In this document: piece by piece, positions 11,401 through 20,602 of the stretch
How positions within the stretch are numbered: the first letter of the stretch is position 1
How the letters are laid out: each line of letters begins with the position of its first letter
NCBI GenBank assembly: GCA_946965045.2
Contig: OX337234.1
Span: 3,224,001-3,288,000 of the forward strand
From: Epithemia pelagica
Taxonomy: Eukaryota; Bacillariophyta; Bacillariophyceae; Surirellales; Surirellaceae
DNA length: 64,000 nt
Direction of reading: 5' to 3'
Program-made: the position numbers and the translations under genes
Notes under the pieces: model-generated
What the model saw: only the letters and a program-made list of their open reading frames with translations
Told to the model about the DNA's origin: nothing
Databases searched by the model: none

Positions 11401-12477
11401 TCTAAATTCCCCGCTCGTCAACTCCGGAGCGTTATCGGGAATGACACTGTTAAAGATGCCGAAATCGTTGAAGACTTTCTCTAGAGTCCGATGGGCTTCT
11501 TTCTTCCTCTGCATTGGGTAAAATTGTACCCATCCGAAGTCCGTTGCATATATCTGCCCACATGTATTTTGGGCCAAAGACTTGACATCGGAGAACAGGG
11601 TATCAGTGTACACGTCTGCTCTTAATCTACGGTGCTTCAACTGATACGCCGGGTGCTTTAACCGTTTGCTGCCGACCGTGTCCGAGAAATCTCTCACTCC
11701 CAATTGGGTCGTTGCAGCACATGTCTTTTCTGCTGTTGGGATTCCTATTCCCCACCTTGTTGACAGTGTTAAAGGGTCAACTGTCCCCTTTCGACGATGC
11801 CGAATATCTGCAATCGTCCTTGAATTTACGCGCACCATACGGGCCATCCTTTGGTGTAAAGTTCTTGGTTCCTTGTGTCGGATCGAACCGCTCCCCAGAT
11901 CCAAACGAAGTTTACTCTCGTCAACATCATTAGTTGAGTCATTCGGACTCCATTCGGGTGTCTGGTTGGTCATCTGGATCCTATTCGACGGTTCCACGTC
12001 ACGGATTTCATCCCATGTCGGTTTCCTTACTGAGAAAGTGCTCATTACACCGACCAAGTTGAATGGGATGATGAGGTTGTCGCTTCTGTCTTCAAGAGGC
12101 GCAACTATTGAATGTGAAGTGGCTTCTCTTTGGTCTTCCTTCAAATACTTCAACGGTACATCGTTGACTATGAGACCAGCCTCTCTCATTTGGTTTGGGT
12201 TCAAAAGGCATTTCTCCATCATCGGAAGGTGTAGCGACTGGTGGAAATATAGAAGATAAGTTTCTCCTGTCCTTTCATCGTCATATGCTACTACTCCGGT
12301 AACAATCGGTGTTTCTTTGATGCTTCCGAGCGTGTTAGTGAATCCACTCACTTCTGCTTTGTCCGTTTCGTACAAGACAAGACAGACACTACCGAGGCAA
12401 CACGTGTCTGCATGGCTATCCAATTCACAAGTGGATGACTCGGTTTCAATCTCACTTGTCAGGGTACTAACCGTCCG
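8491..12477 (-). CDS. Copia 1 Pol: protease, integrase, RT, RNase H
   Basis: This frame directly continues the gag frame after its TGA. No ATG lies near its start; the first in-frame ATG is about 85 codons in, so it is probably made only as a Gag-Pol fusion. In order it shows a retroviral-type aspartic protease start (LDSHADTCCLGS), a DDE integrase core with VYTDTLFSD, IPDNAPE and NLAEANIRELK supplying the acidic triad, and a copia reverse transcriptase with VFDVKMDFTRKARFVAGG, a DIAGAYLNAP block and the catalytic YIDD. The C-terminal RNase H has AFVDSDHAGD, a WYSKKQTSVETSTFGSE block, and ADLLTK near the end. All catalytic motifs look intact over about 1310 residues. The stop lies about 140 bp before the 3' LTR. 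The element copies its RNA to cDNA in virus-like particles and integrates it. Confidence 0.92.
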   Translation of the reverse strand, partial: RTVSTLTSEIETESSTCELDSHADTCCLGSVCLVLYETDKAEVSGFTNTLGSIKETPIVTGVVAYDDERTGETYLLYFHQSLHLPMMEKCLLNPNQMREAGLIVNDVPLKYLKEDQREATSHSIVAPLEDRSDNLIIPFNLVGVMSTFSVRKPTWDEIRDVEPSNRIQMTNQTPEWSPNDSTNDVDESKLRLDLGSGSIRHKEPRTLHQRMARMVRVNSRTIADIRHRRKGTVDPLTLSTRWGIGIPTAEKTCAATTQLGVRDFSDTVGSKRLKHPAYQLKHRRLRADVYTDTLFSDVKSLAQNTCGQIYATDFGWVQFYPMQRKKEAHRTLEKVFNDFGIFNSVIPDNAPELTSGEFRKTAHKFGCRVKPIEAWTPNQNLAEANIRELKRMYRREMRRTNCPAVLWDHCLELMARRRSHTVLTTSPYVEGPPMKVLTGDTPDISHLVEHRWYDPVWYSNPGFEGRKLGRWLGPSHSVGQAMSSKILTAKGKIVHRTSVWPLSVEKSHDETFTAQKEQFNDSLRAALGARIEGLPPEEDDEEPDEYDNETPHYEPYEDDEQGDVRKPEMDEHKVDAYDKLISAKVMLPLGDSLRSGQVKRRKRDAEGNLVGKASANPYLDTSMYEVEFQDGHVEAYAANIIAENIYEQLDDEGNKYRLIDQIIDHKKDATAIPLSKGTLMLNGREHKKRTTRGWSLCVQWRDGSTSWELLKDLKESNPLEVAEYAVANMIDKEPAFVWWVNFTLKRRDRLIKAAKSTRYMRKWQKYGIEIPKTVERALQIDKETGTDFWAKALRLEMSKIIPAVKILDEGAAQPVGHQVIPCHIVFDVKMDFTRKARFVAGGHKTQEPETPTYASVVSRESVRIGFLLAALNGIDVIAADIAGAYLNAPCHEKICMKCGLEFGTEFEGRFAIRTKALYGLKTSAFAWREHLSTTLQESLGFKACRADPDVYMRPATKADGTRYYKLVFIYIDDVLVLSDQGKNILNMLDQHYLLKPDSIGPPKIYLGNQVETFDVDNDSSKRCWALSSRRYAKEAIRNVQTWMDSRGMQFKTRTAGVLPSGYRPELDTSAYCDQEWMNFYQQQIGVLRWLVELGRIDITAEVSMLSAFLAAPREGHVHAMLHVFAYINTHDRSRLVLDPDYIVHGEEPSVDWTGFNPDAKEDIPPDAPEPLGKAVQMTAFVDSDHAGDLVTRRSRTGVLIYLNRAPINWYSKKQTSVETSTFGSEFMALKVGVEMIKGLRYKLRMMGVPLDGHTHVRVDNMSVVQNSSRPESVLRKKSNAIAYHFVRENVANGTCRIAYEPSRTNLADLLTKIQTGTERTRLATLILY

Positions 12478-12480
12478 TCA
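12478..12480 (-). promoter_or_regulatory. Possible readthrough stop codon between gag and pol
   Basis: A single TGA separates gag from pol in the same frame, and the next codon is CGG. UGA-CGG is one of the known leaky (type II) readthrough contexts described in plant RNA viruses. Readthrough would set the Gag to Gag-Pol ratio. A simple nonsense mutation is the alternative. Confidence 0.45.
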
Positions 12481-13275
12481 GACACGGTCTTTTCCTTTCT
12501 TCTTCCTTTGACTCATGACGGCTCCGATTCCGGCTTCCTTGCTTTCATCACCGTCACTGCTGGATGAATCCTCTGCAGTTGAAGTCGTCGAGCCATTCTC
12601 GTTCTTCCTCTTCTTATTACTCTTGCCAGATTTTATGGCCAACGTGGCCCTTTTCTTAGTACTGCTATTTTGGGAGTCGCGTACTTCTCGTACCATCTGT
12701 TGCTGCTCCCTGGTCAACTTACACCCTCGCTTCCTCTCCAAATAATCGTCTAGGTCTTCTAAGACGGTTCTGATGTTCTCGACAGTCGTCAAGCGTTCTG
12801 GTAGGTCAATGTCGTTGTCATATTCTTCCTCACTCGTCTTGAAGCGGTACAAATCTTGGAGGTTTTCTAACAATGCGTGCGCTGCGTTGGGATCGAACTT
12901 GCGGGAGATCTTCTTCAGGTGATGAACGTAATAACGTAGCATCTTCAACCGTTTCTCTATCACATGCCCAACGAGGACTCCTGGGTTAGTAATATTAGGA
13001 GGTACACCGGCAACTGGATTCACAGGGTCGTAGTCAGGGTTTACTATCGTCCCTCCAGGTTTCCTAGCATTGGAGCATATTTCAGCGATGTCATCTTCTG
13101 TCAAACCTTCGAAATCGCCGATTGAGATCAGCCCTTGTGCATTCAACGCGTCTCGTACGTTCTGCTGGTTAATCAACAACGTGCCTTGGAAGTAGGTATT
13201 TAGCTGTTGAAGTAGTTCTTGAGGAGTTGGAGGTGCCGGGGGAACGACGGGTCCAGGAGGTGCAGGCATTGCCAT
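12478..13275 (-). CDS. Copia 1 Gag-like capsid protein (265 aa)
   Basis: The start is ATG at 13275 (MAMPAPPGPVVPPAPP), a Pro-rich leader; the frame is open nine bases further up without a better ATG. The middle is helical (LLQQLNTYF, KRLKMLRYYVHHLKKISRKF), as expected for a copia capsid. The C-terminus is basic and Ser-rich with KKRATLAIKSGKSNKKRK, likely nucleic-acid binding. I see no CCHC zinc knuckle. The protein ends at a TGA (12480-12478) followed directly by CGG, and the same frame then reads into protease. Gag forms the particle that carries the element's RNA. Confidence 0.8.
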   Translation of the reverse strand: MAMPAPPGPVVPPAPPTPQELLQQLNTYFQGTLLINQQNVRDALNAQGLISIGDFEGLTEDDIAEICSNARKPGGTIVNPDYDPVNPVAGVPPNITNPGVLVGHVIEKRLKMLRYYVHHLKKISRKFDPNAAHALLENLQDLYRFKTSEEEYDNDIDLPERLTTVENIRTVLEDLDDYLERKRGCKLTREQQQMVREVRDSQNSSTKKRATLAIKSGKSNKKRKNENGSTTSTAEDSSSSDGDESKEAGIGAVMSQRKKKGKDRV

Positions 13276-13712
13276 GGTTACCAATTGTTTGCTTTTTCAG
13301 GACTCTTTCAGACTTTCCGGTTATTCGGAAGTGTGGTTTTGTTTCAATCTTTCTGTTTGTCATGCTGGCGATTCGTAAGTAGAAAGCGTGCACAGCTGCA
13401 TTCATTATCGTCCAGCGTCACATAATTGTGATAACCGCATGGTCGCATGGCAGGCTTCTCTTTTCAACGGCAAAGAGTGGCGCGTCCGCCATTGCCCGAG
13501 GTTCGCGCATGTGCAGACCGTACCTCTAAACTAACCCGGTCCAAACCCCGTTGCAGGTCGGATATTCTCGTGGTTAGTAGGAGACTAGTTATGTCTCTCT
13601 ATGGGCGGATCCAATTGGGACCATGTGTGTCCGATCCAGATATTTCTCGACCTTCCCAGGCCCATTGTGCCATCGTTTCTTCTTACGAATCCAAGTCTTG
13701 GGTCTGATAAAC

Positions 13713-13823
13713 CAAAATACGGTCATGTCATTAACTCATAAACTAAAAGAGTGACCATTAGGAACCTCTAACCTAGAGGTCTATGTCTCGCTAAAATCTC
13801 GCCCATAACCGCGACCATTTCTT
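13713..13823 (-). repeat. 5' LTR of copia 1
   Basis: This is the partner of 8240-8350, followed by the target duplication GGCCA at 13824-13828. At 111 bp it is very short for an LTR, so the promoter, polyadenylation signal and integrase ends must be packed into it. Confidence 0.85.
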
Positions 13824-13828
13824 GGCCA

Positions 13829-14998
13829 CGTCCCCGAAATTGGAGGCATTCAAGCGTTCTGGTTGGAGGCATTCAAGCGTGCAGCAACCATTTGGTAATA
13901 CAATGTCTCTCTCTTATCCTCGTCGGGTGCTACGTGGACCGATGTTTCCCTGCTGCTGCAAGAGATCGATCCGCCGCCGCCGCAAGTGCCAAAGCATCGA
14001 CCACATTCGATAGACACACAGAAAGTCGTGAAAGAAACACGAGATCAATACCTTTCCAAGCGTAACAATGACTCTATATCGGAACAAGGCAGCAAGAACA
14101 GTCCACAAGACGACATAGAACAACATCAACAAAGGTTCAATCGACAACAGAGGGCACACTACTTTTATCGCGAGTACCCCGTTCCTCCTCCTACGGCACC
14201 AAACCCAAGTCTTTTTGGTGGTCGAAAATCATCACGATTGTTGATCATGACCAAAACAATTTGGCACACTTGTTTACTAGCAGTCATCGCAATGTCACGT
14301 TTGATTGTGTCTATGAATGGGACGGATCGCGAGTCCCCTCGCAACCCTTGCTCCCATTTCAAGTACTGGTAACCTCCTTTTCACGCGTCCCCTATATCTT
14401 GATTCAATGTTCCGTTCCATCGCATCTTCAGTCTCGCTTGTCACGGAGTGGAGTGATGGAAAACAATATGTTTTTGTCTCTCCAGCCATCATTACCGTTG
14501 GCGGCGGCGATGGCGAGAGACGCAGCGTCTCTTCTAAGCGTTGTGTAGCTCTGGAGCTCGTCCATTTCCATTTCGCTTTTACCTCTGTTGCCGTGGAACA
14601 GTGATCACCTTTATGGCGGGTGTATTGCGTTACGAGCAGCTCGGATCCCTCCGTGTTCGCTAACACGTGCCTTTTTCGCCGTCCCGACCAGACACGTGCC
14701 TCTGAAAACCGGCCCGCGTCTATAAGTAGCTCCCAAATCCACTCCCACTGTGACATAATTCATTTCTGACTCTTTTAACAATATCTAGCAAGAATTGTCC
14801 TATATGAGTACCAGTTCAAGAACGGTACAGGTCTCTCGGAAGCAATCAATGATCCATTGGACGCCTGATGCCAATCTCCTCCGATGCAAAGCACAATGAC
14901 AAGACCCTTTGATAAGACCACCTTGCTCATACCAACTATTCCGAACAACCCTATCACTCAATCCAGTTCATGTATTGGTCCATTTGATTATCGCAAGT
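13829..14998. other. Possible host gene fragments, unresolved
   Basis: A plus-strand frame open from about 13890 to the TAA at 14372 reads like protein (SLLLQEIDPPPPQVPKHRP, then Gln/Asn-rich, then VPPPTAPNPSLFGGRKSS) but has no ATG near its start. Overlapping plus frames at 14261-14548 and 14317-14604, and a minus frame at 14295-14756, compete with it. An 18-bp direct repeat (TTGGAGGCATTCAAGCGT) occurs at 13840 and 13862. Exons of a host gene interrupted by copia 1 are possible; no family is recognisable. Confidence 0.3.
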
Positions 14999-16704
14999 AT
15001 GAGCGACGATGAATCTCCTGTGTACATTCCCCATTGCAATGATTGCTTCCGATTGAATACCTTCGTCCACATCTGTCTTGCCGACCAAGATAATGGCACA
15101 ACCACGATATGCCAACTCTTCAAGGATCATGGGAGAGTGTCCCTCCGTCTTTTCTACCCATTGTTTCCACAAAAGAAGTTACGTTGTCATCCGGACATAC
15201 CTCCCCATTCAGCCAACAAATTGTTGGAAGGCGTCGGTTGTGAGAATGTCGAGCTCTACAAGTCCAACCAAAGGATCGTCGCTCGCAATCTGAATGCCAA
15301 GGAAATCAAGATACGTTTCCCTGCCTTTGTTTTCTCCATTGAAGAGTTCCAAGATCCTGCCAATGCCTGGGCTCATGGCTTATCGAATGTTTTCATCGTT
15401 TGGTACAAGGAGCCCCCTGTTTCACCAAATGACTCTTCTCCATCTCTCGTACCTATTGAGCCGAAGGAGATTGAATGTTTCCCCATGGATTATCGTCCAG
15501 AATACAACCCTATTGAACTGTGTGTCCCTCCTCGATGTTTCCATCGAAACGTATGGACCGGATTGTTCCTACTTCGAAAAGGACTATCAAAAATCCTCAA
15601 CAAACGTGGTCATCAGTCGGAGGAGATTGATTTACAGTCTCTCAACATTGGTGCAGTACCAATGGAAACTTTCAACTACATTTTTGTCGTGGCAAATTCT
15701 AACTGCTCTTCTATTTTATGTGAACAGAACAACAAGACCGAGTCCTACCTTCAGGTTGACTCTCGTCTTACTCGTTCCAAAATCAAGATGAGCTACGAGA
15801 ATGGGATTCTACGTTTCCAAACTCCCTCGGACATAGACATCATTCGTCGCTTATTGGGTATTACGGCCGTCTACGGCTCATGTGAATCTTGACCCACCCT
15901 TAAACATGGTAGCCAAGGACTCAAGCTCAAACGTGGTCACTTCATTACCTACATCAATGCAGATGACGAACGAGAAGAACCTCCCTTCAAGAAACGTTCT
16001 TTGTGCCAAAGAATTGACTTTTCCTTTTCCAACTATCAGGTGAAACTGACAGTTGGTTTCCAACGGTACCGATTCGATGCCCTTCGTTCAGGAGAAATCC
16101 GGACCCCTCCAGGCTTGGAACACCTGTCTTGCATCCTCTCTCGCAAATCCTATGAACCAGACAACATTCGTGGTCTGATGCCGCCCAAACCCAAGTCAAG
16201 TAGTCATTATTCTCCGTCCTCTCCAGCTCTCACAGAGACCTCAAGTGATTTGAGTTCCAGTCCTACTGGAACTCTATCAGCAGTGCCTGGAAGCACTCAG
16301 TCTCACAATCGTAACCAAGCATCCACCCCACCTCAGAAAGACACAATCGTAACCAAGCATCCACCCCACCTCAGAAAGAACGAGTCACTTCACTAATTGG
16401 TGATCGCTTTTTGCAGAATGACTCTGTGTATCGTGTTCTTTGCATCATCCCTGCTGCTGCAAACAGCAGAATTGTATACCGTGACCGGATTTCCCGTGAT
16501 TTGTTTCACGCGTCCGCTTCAAATCCCCAAACGCATGATTTGCTGGAATGGGTTGCCGATCTGGAACCAAGTGAAACAGACATGTTTGTTTGTATTGTTA
16601 CTGGTGGGCCTCTGTACAAGACCCATCTCCATGAGTTCTGTCAAGAGCTCTATTTCGCCAAGGACACAGAGGAACTTCGATCCAAAATTCGAGCATACGA
16701 ATAG
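14999..16704 (+). pseudogene. Decayed gene of a two-gene unit, partner of the transposase-like gene
   Basis: The start is ATG at 14999 (MSDDESPVYIPHCNDC); the frame is open to 14909 above it. The frame runs to TGA at 15890-15892, then stays open in the same frame (PTLKHGSQGLKLKRGHF) to a 38-bp tandem duplication at 16304-16379 that shifts the frame. After the duplication the original frame resumes as QNDSVYRVLCIIPAAAN and ends EELRSKIRAYE at 16704. The unbroken ancestor would have been about 555 residues. Visible features are a Cys/His cluster near the N-terminus (HCNDCF) and a Ser/Thr/Pro-rich linker before the last 100 residues. I do not recognise the family. The stop is one base from the stop of the convergent transposase-like gene, so the two probably belonged to one mobile element. 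Confidence 0.6.
16304..16379 (+). repeat. 38-bp exact tandem duplication
   Basis: Copies lie at 16304-16341 and 16342-16379. 38 is not a multiple of three, so the second copy shifts the reading frame of the surrounding gene and ends it within 20 codons. Confidence 0.9.
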
Positions 16705-16705
16705 T

Positions 16706-19700
16706 CTACCACAACGAATCACATATATAACCATTGTACAAGCATGATTGATCGTCACTATGGATAGAATCATCCTCGAGACTTGTAGGCAAGTCTCGTG
16801 ACTTTGGACCGAGTTGCCAATCCAACAGTAACTCTGATCCATTAGTTTCATTGGAAGTGTCACCGGTTCCAATCTTTTGACCGAATTCAATGGTCCCACC
16901 GTTGCGTGATACCCATGTCTTTAACCATTCGTCTTGTTCGTTGTCGTAGTCTCTCAGTCCCTTGTCAATGGAATTCTCAGTATGGTTTAGCATGAAAACC
17001 ATTCGGCGCTGTAACCATCTCGCCATAGGTTTCAATCGAGAGCGCTCTCCGTTGCCCTGGCTCACTGCCCCACCTCTTTGAGTCCTGTTAAAGTAGTACG
17101 TTTTAAACGCGCTATTGAAAGCCTCCCATCCTTGTTGGGAATGGGAGCTGATGTTCTTCCAATGCTGCAGATATTCTGCAATGTGTCCTGCTCCCAGATA
17201 ATGCGCATAGTTTGTCACGCCTTGGTCTCCGAATAGCGTAACCCAGTCTTGAAACCATAGATCAATGTGGCGTTGGAATGCATTGATTTGAACTTGAGAC
17301 AGGTCCTCTTTCTTCTTAACAATTTCCATACCTGCAGAGTACTCTCTCATGCACGTCTTCCAACGTTCCTTGTCCACTGTATTGACCACGCAGAGGTCAA
17401 TAAGACAGTCGATGGCAGCTATGACCTTCCGTACATAGCCATTTTTCATAATGCATTCTTCTATGCTCTTGGAAGCCTCGTCGAAAGGCAATTCAAATTG
17501 GAATGCCACGTTCGTTGTTCCTAGAATCACAGTGTTGATTGTAGTGTTTATCTTTTTCCGGAAGGCATCGCACTTTTTCTTCACGCTGGAACGTTGGCTT
17601 CGAGTGATCCATGGAAGCTGGTTGCTTTTGGCATTCGTCAATCCAACCCTCATCAAGAGCGTAATGATCCGAATCCCCATGCGCATCTCCATGTGTAAAA
17701 TGCAGGGGATTGCATCCATTACCATGACAATAGCCGTTGTAAGCAATGCACTATCGAATTTTTGCACACAGTCAAACGCATCAAGGTACATCCACTCTCT
17801 AGTCAACTGTCGTTTGAGACGTTCCTGCTTATCCTCAACACTGCCATCAACATCCATATTCCGTAACTTCAAATCATCAGTCAGTTTGGTGCTGTATTGT
17901 TGTTTCTCTTGTTCACTTGCGGATTCGCAGTCGAAATGAATTGATGACAAATCATCCAAATCCGTTGGTTCGCAGAGTCGAGGATCATCTTCTTGATTAA
18001 TTTTGATCTTCGACTTCGCCCAAATATCCTTTAGCTCAGCACTAATGGCAGGCATCTCTGCTTTGAATGCATCAATCTCATTTTCCTTCTCTGCAACAAA
18101 CTCGTCCGTACAAATGGGTCTGTGATAACAGTTCCATTCTTCGTTAGCTAAGTGGTCCAGTTCGATGCACCACTTACAGTCCTTGTTGTCACCATTGGGG
18201 GTAACCAGTTGCGAGCTCATTATGTTGCACTTTGAGCAGGGATATGTCGCGTTTTTGGCCGCTCCTCCACGATCGGATAGTTTCCAATTGCACGACATAT
18301 CACTGTCAAAGGGTGTACGGACTTTCTTAATGCCAAATTCGGAAGGAAGAACTTTCTCGGCAGCTTCCTTGTTTTCGGCGTGCATCATAGCATAGATGCC
18401 TTGAGAATGTTTCTTGGTTTCGGGTCCTATCGTACAGACTACAGGATAGACAGCATGGAGCGATTGCTTTAGTGGATTGGAGGGATCGTTGAATTTAAAT
18501 CCACCAAGTGTATGGCTTTGGTTGTTAGACATTCGTGCTCCATCAAGGCTCATGGACACGGTCTTTTCTTCTTCAAGGGCCTCACCAACAATCATATCTC
18601 TTGTCTCTAATACTCGGGTGAGAGTATCTGCCGATCTAAAATAGAAACCTTCGGAACCATCTCGCTTGTTCCGTATCATTCGATATGGTACAAGCTGATC
18701 TGCGAATTCTTCAACCTTCGCAGCGTATTCCCTCATTGCCGCAGACGAGGGGAGAATTGTATGAACTCCCTTCCTTCCCCCAGTCTCGCACAAACGGAGA
18801 ACCTCAATACCTGCGTAGGATAGTTTGCCACCAGTGAGGTCCATCTCGCGAAGAATGTTATGAGGACTGAATACATTTTGTCGAAGGTATCTGCCGACCA
18901 CCTTGACTATTGAGTCGCGTAGTTGGTCGTAGTGGATGCCTTCGTACATCAACATGTTAGCCAGTAGGTTGAAAAAGGTAACGGCACGATGGCTGTCTTC
19001 GTTGTGACCACTGACACATTGGCTGATTGTTTGCTTTATATGCTCAACAATGGCATCAGCGTTGTCTCTGTTCGAACAAGTCGTGGGTACCATGTTGATT
19101 GTTACTGGATTCCTCTTTCGATTGACCATCTGTTGGAGATGACGCACCTGTCCATATCTTGCCCGTGATTTTTTCCTTTCCTCACGAAGCAGACGGCGGA
19201 GACGGTCGTTCTGCGCAGCTTCCTTCGACAACTGAGTCTGTAGGCGAGAGATAGTTGCCAAGTGAACACCTTCAGACGTTACAACCGTGAAACGACTTTC
19301 TGTGGTTTGTGTTGAAGAATCGGTTGTTGTAGTAGGAGGAACGCCATCTGATTGATTGTGGTTGTCGTGTTCTTGAACACTGGGAGTTGGCGGGTTGTTT
19401 GGAAGGTTAATTGGATCGGTTTGAGTCGACACGTCGTTGAAAGAGATGGCCGTGACGACTTCAAGGTCCTCAATGTCAACTTCAAACTCTGATTCAATGC
19501 CATTTTTCGCTGTTTCGACAACTTGGAGATCTTCATCAATAGAAGTGTTTTCATTGTTCGTTGCTGGACCGGTGGTTTGTGTTGAAGTGTCGGCCTGAGC
19601 ATCTTCATGGGTTGATGTGGCTGTAGGTGGAGGAGCCTTGAGTGAACGCCTTTCGTTCGGAGGCTGCTTAACCTTGGACTTCTTCCTGGAGGTCAACGAC

Positions 19701-19782
19701 GCTCGTCTCTTCTTCTTTCTGGGTACTTTGGAGTCGGCTGGTTAGGTTGGATCCGTGTTTGTCGTTGCGACTTGCTCAGATT
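16706..19782 (-). pseudogene. Large transposase-like gene, C-terminal 5/6 (split by copia 2)
   Basis: The frame is open for about 1010 codons from the TAA at 19742-19744 to the stop at 16706. It is low-complexity and Thr/Asp-rich at first, then has a coiled coil (LQTQLSKEAAQNDRLRRLLR) and then a long ordered region. Landmarks are SMSLDGARMSNNQSHTLGGF, a Cys cluster (YPCSKCNIM...CKWC), a helical MDAIPCILHMEMRMG block, and GVTNYAHYLGAGHIAEYLQ followed by QQGWEAFNSAFKTYYFNRTQ. I remember the same closing block from repeated unassigned proteins in algae, oomycetes and animals. I infer a DNA-transposon transposase of no family I can name. Nothing in this piece offers an ATG; the frame continues above the TAA into the target site of copia 2 and resumes at 28152. 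The in-frame TAA reads PT*PADSK and would be CAA or similar if unmutated. Confidence 0.65.
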
Positions 19783-20566
19783 TGTTAGAATTCTCACCGT
19801 CGATGGTGGTTAGATTCTACATCTCATCGATTCCCCATGTCACATAGCCTCGTGCTATCGCATCATGCCATCTAGCTTCGAGCTATGTTCCCTAGCTTCG
19901 TGCTATATTGACCTATATTTCTTCGCAAATCATGAAAAGTGAGAATAGATTGACGAACTCACTCTCAAGACTAAACTGGGTCGTGCGGTATTACAACGGA
20001 CGTAAATTTGGCCGTTGCTCGGACATTATACTAACGCCCTAAGCGTACGCGCCCGAAATCATCGAGCGCGCCCAAGCGACATCCGAGCGCTGTCGGCATC
20101 TATCCGACCCAACGGTCTAAGTATCCCAAGCACGACACACGATCACGCGAGACCATATTTCCATTCCCACAATCTCCAAATTGTCAACAAGCTGCGCGCC
20201 ATGAAAACAACTATGCCAATCCAAAGCAAGAGCTGTTGACCCTGTATATGTTATCCGTCCACATATACATGTCATATACATCACATGAATCGACTCCAAC
20301 TATTCCAAACCTGTTGCCGCCAAGACCCTATGACACATGACCCTTGGCAGGACCGAACATTTCACGTAGACCTATCGTAGTAATCAACACACAATCTAAC
20401 AATATCACCATTTATCACATCCTCTTTTGTGTCCCGACTATCCTTTTGATAGACTACGACTTGCTTTCCTCTCTTACCCGTGGAGAGGTTTGTATCGGTT
20501 GGTGACTACCTGATTGTCTGCTCTACCGAGCATCAACGCCACTGCAATTCCAAGAGAATTGTACCA
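19783..20566 (+). repeat. 5' LTR of copia 2
   Basis: 784 bp, TG...CA ends. It contains three spaced copies of a TAGC(C/T)TCG(T/A)GCTA motif between about 19846 and 19907; the middle one is a short perfect palindrome (TAGCT-TCG-AGCTA), possibly a U3 control element. Confidence 0.92.
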
Positions 20567-20602
20567 GATTAACAGTCTCAGAGCTTATTTCCTTGTGGTT
20601 TC

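Larger units (their letters stand above)
8240..13823 (-). mobile_element. Complete Ty1/copia LTR retrotransposon (copia 1)
   Basis: The element is 5584 bp, on the minus strand, with 111-bp terminal repeats at 8240-8350 and 13713-13823 that I read as identical. It is flanked by the 5-bp target duplication GGCCA at 8235-8239 and 13824-13828. Beside the 3' LTR (plus-strand 8351-8362) the minus strand reads GCGAGGGGACC, a plausible polypurine tract. Beside the 5' LTR it reads TTGGTTTATCAGACCC, which resembles the copia primer-binding pattern based on initiator tRNA-Met. The gene order gag, protease, integrase, RT, RNase H is the copia order. Identical LTRs mean a recent insertion. Confidence 0.92.

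Noticed and set aside
13880-13975. Intron from GTAATAC to CTGCAAG joining the short frame at 13829 to the frame at 13890-14372
   Set aside because: The splice would create TGA at the junction, and the downstream frame would then be the wrong one.
14295-14756. 153-codon minus frame with Arg/Ser-rich product
   Set aside because: It overlaps two similar plus frames and has no domain or coding bias.
20015-20239. Identical 74-codon plus frames in both copia 2 LTRs (also at 27596-27820)
   Set aside because: They are identical only because the LTRs are; short, with no domain, inside regulatory sequence.
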